Source: Pleodorina starrii (lineage: Eukaryota; Chlorophyta; Chlorophyceae; Chlamydomonadales; Volvocaceae). Taken from it: DNA of 64,000 nt. Below are positions 21,801 to 31,542 of this stretch, piece after piece. The notes under the pieces are model-generated. The model did not search any database. It was not told the origin of the DNA and saw only the letters and a list, made by a program, of their open reading frames with translations. The DNA is taken from contig BRXU01000031.1 of NCBI GenBank assembly GCA_030267565.1, forward strand, positions 310,001-374,000, written 5' to 3'. Position 1 is the first letter of the stretch, and each line of letters begins with the position of its first letter. The position numbers and the translations under genes are program-made.

Positions 21801-22624
21801 AGGCGAACGAATTCCCGTTACCCGTTCTATCTATATTTAAGCCCTAAGCACACACACACACACACACACCAGCTCGACAGGAAGATCAGCTGCGAGTCGA
21901 GTTAAAAGAGGCGGATGTGCATTCAGCAGCAGCAGCAGCAGCAGCAGGCCGTGTGAGCTTTCCCCATGCTCCCGACGCACGTCAACTCCTCGCCCGCCCA
22001 AGAAACTCAGAGGGAGAGACCCCTGAACCTCCGCCTGCGTGCCGCCCGACGCCGCTGCGCCGCTGCCCCACAGCCCCAGCCGCCGCTACCGCTGTCGCTG
22101 GTGCTTCTGAACCTTTTACACGCACACCCCGCACACACATCCCGCACGCAGGCGCTGGCAGCAATGACTACGTTATCAGCTCCTTCGCCGGCAGCTTTGA
22201 AAACACCAATGCCGCCTCCTTCGCCGATTTTTTCAAGGCCTATTCCGTGCTTCAAAACAAGGCCAACGCCGTCGCCGCCAACGCCACCAACGCCACCAGC
22301 GCCACCAACCGCAGCAACCTCGCTGACGTGCCCGCGAATCTCAGAGACAAACTCGACCAATTGGACAAGCAGATCAAGATCCTTGAGGCCATCGCCATCG
22401 CGGGGATCTGCTTTGGCATCGTGGGCCTTACGCTCGCGATCTTCAGCTCATGCCGTATTTTCGTGCACTCGACGCTGTGGGGCGGTCTGGCGGGATCGGG
22501 CCTCGTGCACCCCAGCTCCGCCAACCCTGGCAGCAGCAGCACTGTCCGCAGACAAAAGTCCACGGGCAATCTGAGCGAGTGCGGCACTGGGTCGCTGCAC
22601 GGCGGGGCCGGCGGTGAGATCTGA
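15244..22624 (+). CDS. Membrane-anchored protein with two tandem PstS-like phosphate-binding domains (15 exons)
   Basis: Predicted surface protein of 937 residues that may bind phosphate or another oxyanion outside the cell. Exons: 15244-15375, 15621-15749, 16252-16381, 16755-16813, 17147-17203, 17393-17723, 17913-18165, 18528-18604, 18785-18843, 19400-19708, 20190-20279, 20445-20592, 20706-20902, 21280-21649, 22152-22624; frame holds through all 14 joins. The chosen Met begins the signal peptide MLLTLALCWMAWGLPAVTRA; an in-frame Met at 15169 would add 25 residues. Domain 1 is about residues 25-405, domain 2 about 410-770, an Asn-rich NxS/T linker about 820-840, one membrane helix about 860-881, and a 56-residue tail. 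No ABC transporter membrane or ATPase subunit lies nearby, so a receptor or capture role is more likely than bacterial-type uptake. Exon 11 to 12 uses a GC donor. No TGTAA lies close downstream. Confidence 0.9.
18342..18400 (+). repeat. GCCT tetranucleotide microsatellite (intronic)
   Basis: About 59 bp of gcct/gtct units lie in intron 18166-18527 of the tandem phosphate-binding-like gene. Simple repeat only. Confidence 0.9.
19317..19390 (+). repeat. 12-bp minisatellite (gatacacattcc), about six copies, next to an acceptor
   Basis: Tandem 12-bp units fill the end of intron 18844-19399 and stop about 10 bp before the acceptor of exon 19400-19708. One unit carries a single change (gatgcacattcc). 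It is pyrimidine/A-rich in the transcribed sense and so compatible with a normal acceptor. Confidence 0.9.
19400..21649 (+). other. Second PstS-like domain (canonical copy)
   Basis: Five exons encode GAGSSAASLFIWRVFSEM, YRATGSGAGQSEVVAKASG, VDFGISDTPM, AMVHIPVLLAPMNFFVNIPE, KMSPCTIAKIMQADITFWN, VFYRQLSSGTTAVITAYL and a C-terminal lobe with FRPTANSVNMSTSVAATPWAIGY in outline. The phosphate-contact motifs GAGSS, GSGAGQSE, DFGISD and SSGTT are intact, unlike the first domain. This copy is therefore the better candidate for true phosphate binding. Confidence 0.9.
22152..22624 (+). other. C-terminal linker, membrane anchor and cytoplasmic tail
   Basis: The last exon encodes a linker with NAT, NAT and NRS sequons, an amphipathic segment (NLRDKLDQLDKQIKILEA), one hydrophobic helix (IAIAGICFGIVGLTLAIF) and a tail ending GGAGGEI. 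The tail has a basophilic-kinase-like site (RRQKS). A type I topology with both binding domains outside follows from the signal peptide and this helix. Confidence 0.85.
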
Positions 22625-25476
22625 TGCGTAGCGCCCGAGGGCGCCGGAGCGAGTGAGACGAGACGAGCGAGACGAGACGAGCGAGTGAGTGAGCGGCTTC
22701 TCTTTGTTGGACAGGATCGCGTCGCGAGGGATGAGGAAACGCAAGCGAGCGCCTGGCGCACCGGCCTGCTTGAAGCCACATTCCTCTCCTGAACGATGGG
22801 TGTGCTTTGGGTCGGGCCCCGGCCACAGCGCGCGTGGCAGCAGCGTGTGTGAGTAGTAATGTGGAGGGGAGTGTATTGGGTTTTGGGGGACGCTATCTTG
22901 ACAGGGCGTCTGCTGGCACGGGGGTTGCGTGGGGGAGCAGGAGGAGTCGCCTTAGTGACCCATGGGTCTTGGGTTTTGCCGTTGAGGGCCGGTTCGGTCG
23001 GTCTGTTCGCTTACTTTATAAACAAGGGGCCGGGTCTCAGTGAGAATCGACCGCGATCGCACGGCGGATCAGACCACGCGGTTGGGACCCTTGACAGGCG
23101 CCCTGGCGGGTCAGCGCCATTGCACTACCTGACCTTGACCGACCGTACTAGCGTGCAAGCATAAAAAGAAACCCTTGGCGTGCGTGCGCGCCTGCGTGCA
23201 CCTGCTTAGTCATATCACACTCGAACGTGTGTGGCTGGTTTTGGTGGGCTGTGCCTATCGATGCGCGTACGTGCAGCCAGCAGGGATGCTGTAGTAGTAT
23301 ATTATATTATATTACTTTCCTATCTATCGTACGGGCAATCGGAGCGGGCAGCTGTGCTGGTGCACGGGTGCAGGTGGTGACGCACGAATGCAGGCGGGAT
23401 TTGTACGGCACAAGGTAGGTCGTACTTTCGCGCCGCTGCAAAAGGGAATGAATGGAAAGCCCGGGGAAGCCTAACGCGCGTTTGGCCGCCGGCGAGGCGT
23501 GCGACCCTTGCGACCCTCGTGTACCGTATTGCTAGTGAGGATCTTGAGGAAGGGTAGCTAGAGCAGTCGAGAAAGAGAAGGCGCGATGACAGCGATCTCT
23601 GCGGGTGATGCTGGCCCTTACGTTGGGGGCTCGTCAGACTGGTTCATTCGCTGAAGATGTGCGCGGATGTGGGGGCAGGTCCGATCAGGGCATGCGCACA
23701 CGCACCGGCAGTTGCGGGCCTACGTGCCGCGGGTGCTTCAGCAGGGTTTTGCGCCGGTCGGGTGCTTTGCTGATACGGTATACGTTGTTCAGGGCCGCTG
23801 GCCACTGCCGCCGCCCTCCCGGGGATGCATAGATAGACCGATTTGGGTGGATTCGGGTTCATTGCTCAACGCCCGACGACCGACCGCGGCGAAAGTCGAC
23901 GACGGCCGCGCGTTTCGGTGTCACATCGCATGCTTGCACAGTATTGCTGCAATCTTTGACTTTCCTTATTTGAGCTTGGGATTCATGTGCCAGGTGCCAG
24001 GGGCCTGCTGCTGTCTTTTGCTTTGAAGACTCGCTGCCCGTGCGCGCAAACGTTCGTTCCGTCTGTCCCATGATCGCGCGCGACTCGCTAGCTTGCCGTC
24101 GCTCCACCGCCGTCCTAGCTTGGAAATCAAAACGCTTTATTCCGCATTTTGTTTCTTGTTTTGGCTGATGCGATGCATCCCCTGTGTCTCGTTGGCATTA
24201 TTTATCACCGCGCGCCTGCAAAACGTGTATGACCCAGGCGCTGTATTTCTCTGAATTGCGCCGTTTCGGGTCGTTTATCGATTGTCTTACACGGACTGGT
24301 AAATCGACGGAAGGACGAACGACGCGTGCACGGTACGGAGTGGCTGTGGTTCCGCTGCCTTCCATGTCTTTGCACAACGGGTGCGATGGCTTGGGAGGCC
24401 TGGGGCCGGGGTGGGTGACTGGCTGCCTGGGTGTGGTGTGTGTGCGTGTGGATGCGGGGACCACCCGCGGGAAACCCGTCACCCCGCTGTCACCTCCTCG
24501 GGCCCCCATAATCCGCGCCTCAGTCCGACGCGGCCGGCGGGCATCTTATTATTCTTATTATTTGCACCAGGCGCTCCGGGAGGGTTGGCTCTCGACCTCA
24601 GTCCTGACGCCTTGTTTGTAGCATTTCAGGAGATTGGGTGGTAGGTTTGGGTTGGAGGGGCAGGGCATGGGTGCATGGGGGTTGCGATCTTGCGTCGCGC
24701 GGGCGACGACCAGTCGGCAGTGTCGTCTGCTCGTCTCAGGGGAGGAGGAGGGTTGCAATTGCCAACAAGTTAGCACAACTCCAACTCCCCACGCAATGCG
24801 TCATAGGCTGTCTGTGCAATCGCCGCGTGACGAGACAAACTATTATTTCGCGGGCTGCCGGTGGCAGTGCAGAAGCTTCAGTCGGCGCGTGCCTCCTGCC
24901 TCTCCGACGTGCTGCCTGCCTGGGTCGCGATCCCCGGGTGCCGTACCCGCAGGAACGGAAGGTCGCTCGGGGGCCGGAAGAGGATTATTGTTTATTAGGG
25001 TACGTGCCGTGCCCGTGTCGTGTGTGGGTTTTGGAGTTACATATGCCGTACTGTGCATGCATGCAGGCGTGTATGCACATACGCTGCGCTCACGAGTTTG
25101 GGTCCCACCCAAACTTCGCCCTTGTGTCCCCTTGTGTGACGACTCCTGAGGATTACAACGAATGGCTGAATAAGTGGTGCGTGCGTGCTTGCCGAGTGCT
25201 GGCCGTTACTCGGCGTCCGTATCAGTGGCTGGAAGGGGCCGAACGACTCGTGCTCTCATTAACCGGCTTCACTGCCTTGCTGTTGTTGTTCATGGGCACA
25301 TTGCTACATTGTCGCAGGCTGGCTTGTCAATCTTGACGACCTACCGCCCAACCCCCATGTCACACGGGTATCCTCCCGTTACCACGCACGCATGTCGCAC
25401 TGCGCGGGTGGGCGGCACCCAGACTTTCATCAGGACGGCTCAATGGCTACATTAGCAGAAGAAGCCGCCGGTAATG

Positions 25477-26347
25477 TAACATTACCCATGTCCGGGACAT
25501 TGTCATCACCAGCCGTAAGACCTCTGAACGATACAGCACACACCACGTAAAGTCGATCGCTCGGAGGCCTCGTGGTGACAGCCATCGGCACACACACATT
25601 CACACACACAAAACACAAAACACACACAAAACACACACACACACAAAACACACACACACACACACCGCCGCAGGCTGCCTTTTGTAGGCAAGGGAGGCTT
25701 TAGGGAGCGGGTTTAGCGAGAGTGAGGAGAGTTGGCGAGGTGCCGCCTAGTGCGAACTATAGCTCCGTCACCTAGCCCGCTGCCGCAAGGCCCGCTCCCG
25801 ACCTCCTGCCGCGTCGAGGCCAAGCGGCGCTCTGGAGCTCGGCCTCTAGGGGCCACCCCCCGGCCTCTCCGGGGCCGTCGTAGTAGGAGTAGTAGCAGGG
25901 GTAGGGCGCGCGCTGTCTTGGGTTCTCCTTTGGTGCTGACCGCCCACGAGCCGGACCAAGCTCGGGGCAGGTTCTCAGCGCTTTGTTTTCGCGCCTAGAG
26001 GAGCACCGCCAGCCGGTAGCAGGCCGGCCGGGCGCCCCGGCGCTGCAAGGACTTCAGGGCGGGCAGGACAGCGCGGGCGCCGCGTAGTGCGCCGGCGCGA
26101 CTGCTGTTTGTGCGGACGAAGGGCCCAGCTGCCGTATAAGGCAGGCTGTGAGCTCAAGCCTTTGGGGAGCCGCTGCGCCGTACACCCGTATATGGGGTGT
26201 ATGACGCAGCCAGCTCTGCGTCGAGCAGGAGGGGGTAGCGGCCCCTCACGCCCTTCTCCCACCGCAAGGGGGAGAGTGCTTAGGCGGTCTTTCCGTCGGG
26301 GCTGGGTTAGCAGCCCCTGGCCAGCGTCAGGGCCCGGTCAGATACTG
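25477..26347. mobile_element. Possible solo-LTR-like or other mobile-element remnant
   Basis: The segment begins near TGTAACATTACC, within a short inverted repeat (GGTAATG...CATTACC), and ends near ATACTGTAACGAG. It contains strongly paired GC-rich stretches (for example ggcctctccggggcc near 25862) and is enclosed by two CA tracts. Its texture differs from the flanks and it encodes nothing convincing. I could not find a target-site duplication or definite TG...CA ends. An unrelated GC-rich intergenic patch is the alternative. Confidence 0.25.
25590..25668. repeat. CA-rich microsatellite
   Basis: Runs of CA broken by AAAA (acacacaaaacac). A similar tract at 26352-26432 lies on the other side of the GC-rich segment. 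Cys/Val-rich open frames on the opposite strand are translations of this repeat, not genes. Confidence 0.95.
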
Positions 26348-26954
26348 TAACGAGACACACACACACAAAACACACACACACGCACACGCACACACGCACA
26401 CGCACACACACACGCACACGCACACACACACATGGCACGGTACCGGGGGGCTGCTCCAACGGTGCAGCATAACATATTTCGCCGACGCGAGTGTGGATGC
26501 ATACCAGCGCAGCTGCCGTACTTCGGCCAAGCAGTGACGATGTCGTACTCGGCACCGTACAGAGGCGGCCGGCGCCGTACAGGCGACACGCAGCTTGCCA
26601 TCAGCTCCCTGTGTGCTCACTCCTTAACGCCTATTTAACGGTCAGCCCATGAGCGAGCGAACAGTGCTGTGCAGTGACGAGTCCCGAAACCAGCGGTACA
26701 GTCCGGGCAGCTCCGAATCCACTCGGTCGCGAAACGCCCGGATGAGTCCTGTTTAGGCAACACACCGTCGGGGGACCTTTAGGGTTCTTTTCCGCAGGAG
26801 GCCGTGCCGGCACGGCACGTCAAACTCGTCGTCCAGGGCAGCGGAGCTGTTATCGCGGTACGCGCTACCACACAGCACCAAGCGCGCGTAAAGCCGGCGT
26901 CGAACACGCGCGTCGTCTACGGTATACGCTATCCAGCGCAAGTTCTGCTCGTGC

Positions 26955-29090
26955 CTACCCACCCGGGAGGTCGGATCCGTACTTGGCCCCGGCGGCGCCG
27001 TTTGGCAGCTGCCGCTGCTGCTGCTGCTGCCGCTGCTGCTGTTGGTCGTCCCCCCGGAAGGCCGCCAGGTCGTGAACCAATGTGACCCCCAGACAGGAGC
27101 TCCTGCAGCGGAGCAGCGCCCGATCGATGGCAGCCATGACTTTGGTCACACAGGCAGGCAGGCTCGGCAGGCCGCAGACAGACAGACAGACGGGCAGCGC
27201 CACTTCACCACTTGTGCCCATGGCGCAGCATCGGACACTTGTTGGTCAGGCGTTTGTGCAGGCGCTTAGGTATTTGTCTAGACGTTTGGTGGAGCGGTAG
27301 GATGTATGTGGATCGATCCGGTCCCGCTCTCACGCACCTGTAGTGGCTCTCCCTGCTGCCGTCCTTGGACGCCAGGAACCAGTAGTCCGGACTGTCCGCC
27401 TCCGAAACCACACCGCGCACGCGCTCCAGCTCCGAAGCCTCCGGCTGCGCCTCGTCCAGGGCCGCGGCGGCCTGCAGCGGCACGACATGCTCCAACAGGC
27501 GCCGCTCCAGACACCTGCACTGGCGTAGACGGGAGGGGAGGGGAGGGGGGGTCCAAAAGGACAGCCGGAGGGCCGGAGGGCCGGAGGGCCGGAGGGGCGG
27601 CTTCAGAGGTTCCGATGCCGCCGCTGCGGACCGTTGTGGACCGTTGTGGACCGTTGTGGACCGTTGTGGCCTCACCGTGTTGCCCCTGGTGGCCACTGGT
27701 AATGGCCCATCGCACACCGGTAAACCCCGTTCCGCTAACGTCGTTCCCGTTCCTTTGCTGCGGTACCTTTTTCCTTAACCCCCGTTCCGGTGCGCCCGCA
27801 GCCCCCCTCCCTCCCTCCCTCCCTCCCTCCGCTGTCCACCTGCACTCGTAGAACACCACATTCAGCTGGTCCACCAACACCGCCTGAGGTTGGATGGACG
27901 GGTGGGTGGATGGCGGGATGGACGGGTGGGTGAATGGAGGGAACCGACCACCAAACGAAGTTACCAGCATGGTGAGCCGATTTCCGGTACCGTAGCATGC
28001 AGGGAGGTCATACAGGCAGGGGGCTCATACAGCCAGATACCATTATTCAAGAAGCACCGAGCCCGACCCATTCACGGCTTGCGGGGCCCCAATCCAGAGC
28101 AGCCGAGTAACTTACTAAGGGGGCTAATGGGGCGCTGTCACCCAACCCGATCACCCGACCCAACAGCTATTCTCCACTATCCGGCGCCCCAAACCCCCCC
28201 TTGGACCCTGCCTTACCACCCGAGCCGTGTCCGATGCAGTTCGCCCCAACCGCCGCAAAGCAGCCCGTCAGGAGCGAACCAAGTCGCTCATAGCCAGCCC
28301 CCCCCTCTGCCAGCCCCCACGCACCTGCTCGTCGGCTTCCTGAGACAACTTGGTGCTCTCCTCCCTGTAGGTGTCAGGATTGAGGGGCCAAGGACTCGGG
28401 AGTCGGGGATTCGGGAGTCGGGGGCTCGGGGGTTACGGCTGGCAGCACCAGCCAGCACACGGCGGGGACTCGGGAGTCGGGGTATCGTACACAACGCAAA
28501 GCTATCACGTTGTACGGTATTCGTACTTGCAGATGGCGTTGAGGCGATTGAGTTGTTCCGGTGTGAGTCGGGCCTTATCGTGCAGTGCCCCAAGGGAGGT
28601 CTTGGGCCACTTGGAGCCCGAGTACTCGGCGGGGAGGCCGTCCACCGTGTCGTTGATTGCCTGTTTAAGCTCCACCAGCGCAGGCGGGAAGCCGCTGCGT
28701 GGCGCGGCGGGAGGGGAGGGGAAATGGAGGCAGGAAGATGGAGGGAGTCGGAAAGCAGGCAGGCAGGGAGGCAGGCAGGCAGCACAGCATCGACCAAGTG
28801 CGGCCAGCCCAACTTCCGCGCAGCAGACACCGCCTTGGGCCTGCCCCGCTCCCCCGCCAACGCTGCTTGCGCCTGGGACATCACGCTGTGTCGCTAGTCT
28901 GCAGTCTGCGCTCCCTTTTTTGCGCCGACTCTCACCTGTATGCCAGGGTGATGACGCCATTCCAGCTTACGAAAAAGGCCAGGGGGCGCAGCAAGGATGG
29001 AGGCGTTTGGCTTATTAAGTATTCGATCTGACTCTTGGATGGGAGTGTTGCAGTTCCCGTTTCCTTTGTGGCCAGCGCGGAAGTCGACAT
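26955..29090 (-). CDS. Unrecognised protein, six exons
   Basis: Not recognised with confidence. Exons: 29090-28936, 28694-28527, 28364-28325, 27883-27840, 27514-27338 and a last exon from 27162 or 27210 to 26955. Both acceptors keep frame, giving 263 or 279 residues. The protein starts MSTSALATKETGTATLPSK, has no signal peptide or clear membrane helix, and holds landmarks such as SLLRPLAFFVSWNGVITLAY, LPAEYSGSKWPKTSLGAL, LTPEQLNRLNAICKEES, LVDQLNVVFYECR and DYWFLASKDGSRESHY. Phase-true joins through conserved-looking sequence make it a real gene. The C-terminus is Gln-rich (near 27006-27035) and least certain: a different minus-strand frame stays open past the stop (26753-26962), so a frameshift or missed exon is possible. 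I saw no HxS/T pair of 2H phosphoesterases and assign no function. Confidence 0.75.
27623..27669. repeat. GGACCGTTGT decamer tandem repeat (intronic)
   Basis: About four units of ggaccgttgt lie in intron 27515-27839 of the unrecognised gene, next to a GGAGGGCC repeat (about 27568-27597) and a CCCT tract (about 27802-27830). Confidence 0.9.
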
Positions 29091-31542
29091 GGTGGAAAGA
29101 TAACAAGTCACGCGCAACTTCAATAATTTTTCAGTGGTTAGCATGTGATAAAATTTTCAATTTCCTGGCATGATATTTAACTTATGTACGCAACGACGTG
29201 ATCTTGCTCAGTTCTCGGTGATCGGTTTCCTCACGAAGCCGAGCGTCGTAGCAACCGTCACCAACTGCCGGTCGTCGAAAGACACCTCTCAGAGTCTCAG
29301 TGGCTATGTTTCTACTCCCTACCACCAAACCTTCTGGCCGTCAGATCAATTACCTTTTCGGATGGTATCCCACAAGATCTTGGAAATCAGCTGAGTTTCA
29401 AAGTTGTTCCGTACCAACCACTTATCCTGGGCTAACCAACAGGCTGAGAATTTAAGCGGATGTGTATCCTTTATTTCACGTACTTTACTAATACCTCTTT
29501 CGCATTAAATACGCACGCGTGTAGCATGCAAACCAACGTCAGACGCAGCAGTTCAGGTGCAATTGCGAGGCCTTTACAGTTGCGCTCGTATCTTCAATGC
29601 CTGCAGGCCCATGCCTGACAAGCATGACTTCGCCCTTTCCAAGCGCCAGCTGCCGCCCAAAGCGACAGTCGGCCCAGAAAGGCACTCTCCAAAGAGCAGA
29701 TGAAGACGCGGGTGCCTACCAAACGCAAACCCAATAATCGCCTGTTCATGCACACGCCCTGAGCTGTCCCCTCGAGTCTCATTCGGCTCCAAGCAGCGCC
29801 TTCCGCGCCTTCGGTACACGGGTTGTCTTCTCAGGATTGCTACTAAATCACCGTACTCCAATATATACGGCAAAATTGTGTCGGGAGGTTGGCCAAGCTA
29901 TGGGTGCATCTTGGATAACACTTCCTCGCAAGCGGCGAAACTCGCCAGCAGGACCACCATCGAAACTCAAGCCACAAAACGGCAAGCGCGAGCCGCCTCA
30001 GAAGCCCTAAGACGCCTCCAAACTCACCGTGAGATGCCTCAAGACGCCTCCGAACTGCCCCGCATTCGACGCCGTCGCCGGTGATACAGCAGCGCCGCTC
30101 CAAAATTACGGCAACACACCTTGTTGTGCCACACATCGCCGCCACAGCGCCCCCAGCGCAGCGAGGCGAGGCGGCAATCGCACACGACGCAATCAACCAA
30201 ACCCCCTTCCCTCCTCCTGCACCTCCCGCAGCAACGGACACAGACCGCAAGGTCTGAAGCCCCTCCTCGACACGCCGCCACCACACGCACCGCACCACGA
30301 CCAACCCCGACGAACGCACACAATGAACAACAACACCGAGCAACGCACACACTGAACATCCGACTCAGCCCGACGCCAATCCGGGAGAAATAGATCGGCT
30401 TGCATGCGGGCCATAAACGACAGCGCGCACGCAGGCAAACAATTAGGTGAAGAGGCAAAACCACACACGAGACACACAAGAGCATCGCCACAGCCACAGC
30501 CTGACCAACCGCGCACTGCTGCCACCAACTGCTGCTCACTCTCCGCATCTCTCCCTCTCGCCCTGGCCGGTGGTCTTCGTGGCTGGAGCACCGACCCGCC
30601 CTCCGCCACGAAACCCGCGCGGCACGCGAGCAGCAGCACACGCGTTCACAGCGCCGGCCGCAAGCGCTCCGGCCGCCGGACAGACCCCTGGGTCAGCAGC
30701 GGGTCGCGAAACAAAAAAAAGGCCAAAATTAGATGCCTGGGCGCTGCCAGGGGCCTCGCGAGGCATGAAAGGAACTTAGCCAGCCAGCAGACTTGGTGGG
30801 TGCGCAAAGCCCCGTTTGGAGAATAAACCCCCTCCTGCCAAAATGCAGCCACTGCAAACGACGACAGGGCGCGAAAAGGGCGCGAGAACCAGGGAATTCC
30901 GCACCTATGGTCTCACGACATGGGGTTCTCGCTATCTCCCGACATAGGGTCCCGCCACCTCTCCACGGCGCACCAGCCTCGTGTTGAGTTCTCTCCGCCC
31001 TCAACTGCGCATCAAATAAGCTCATTGGGATTTGTTTACTTTTCCCTCTCCCGACCACGGCGCATTCCAATATAAAACTCCATAATTTCGCGCCAGGAAG
31101 GTCTCCTGCGCCAGTCGTCACCATTCCGTACTCAACTGTCGTACCCCTCCATTGACTGTGCAAAATGGACCCATTGCCCGTACCCGTCAAAAGACGTAAT
31201 GACAGTACGGCAACAGCCCCCGTCCCCCCACCAGACCCACCAGAGCAAACATGACACACATGCAACCCCCGATGCTAGCATCCCCTTGGTGCCTATACCC
31301 ATGCTTTCTTCTTGACCTCAAACCAACACTACCAAGATACACAAAGCCAGTCATTCCGATCCCATATCGAGCCGCCCCTCCTCCTCCTCCTTCTCCTCGG
31401 GTGCGCAGGCCTGCCAGTCGGCGACAAGAAGCCCCACTCACCAACGCGCCGCACTCCTCTCCTCCTCCACTCCCTCCCCTTCACTGCGCCTCCTCCTCTC
31501 CCCATCCCACCCCTTCAACGCCCCACCGCTCCACCGCTTCCC
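29091..31542. other. Intergenic: CAO 3' side and promoter side of the unrecognised gene
   Basis: About 2.45 kb between two minus-strand genes. It must contain the CAO 3' UTR and the start region of the next gene. The first minus-strand TGTAA after the CAO stop is at 29574-29578, nearly 2 kb away, so either the UTR is long or another signal is used. Open frames here (30039-30641 minus, 30404-30826 plus) are repetitive in composition and lack domains. Confidence 0.5.

Larger units (their letters stand above)
22625..26954. other. Intergenic region between convergent genes
   Basis: It separates the plus-strand phosphate-binding-like gene from the minus-strand gene ending at 26955. Open frames are short and without splice or domain support. 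It contains a GAGACGAGC-rich tract (about 22641-22690), one perfect GACCCATGGGTC palindrome (22957-22968), two CA tracts (25590-25668, 26352-26432) and the GC-rich segment described separately. I see no RNA gene. Confidence 0.6.

Noticed and set aside
15244..22624. Bacterial contamination carrying pstS
   Set aside because: Fourteen phase-true spliceosomal introns and a eukaryotic membrane anchor rule out a bacterial gene.
25430..26620. Cys/Val-rich proteins around the CA tracts
   Set aside because: They are translations of CA microsatellites.
26753..26962. Separate small minus-strand gene past the stop at 26955
   Set aside because: It overlaps the previous frame with no room for an intron (about 20 nt) and shows no domain; it is kept only as a possible frameshifted tail.
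30039..30826. Coding frames downstream of CAO
   Set aside because: Cys/Arg- or Pro/Thr-rich composition on opposite strands, no splice partners and no domain.
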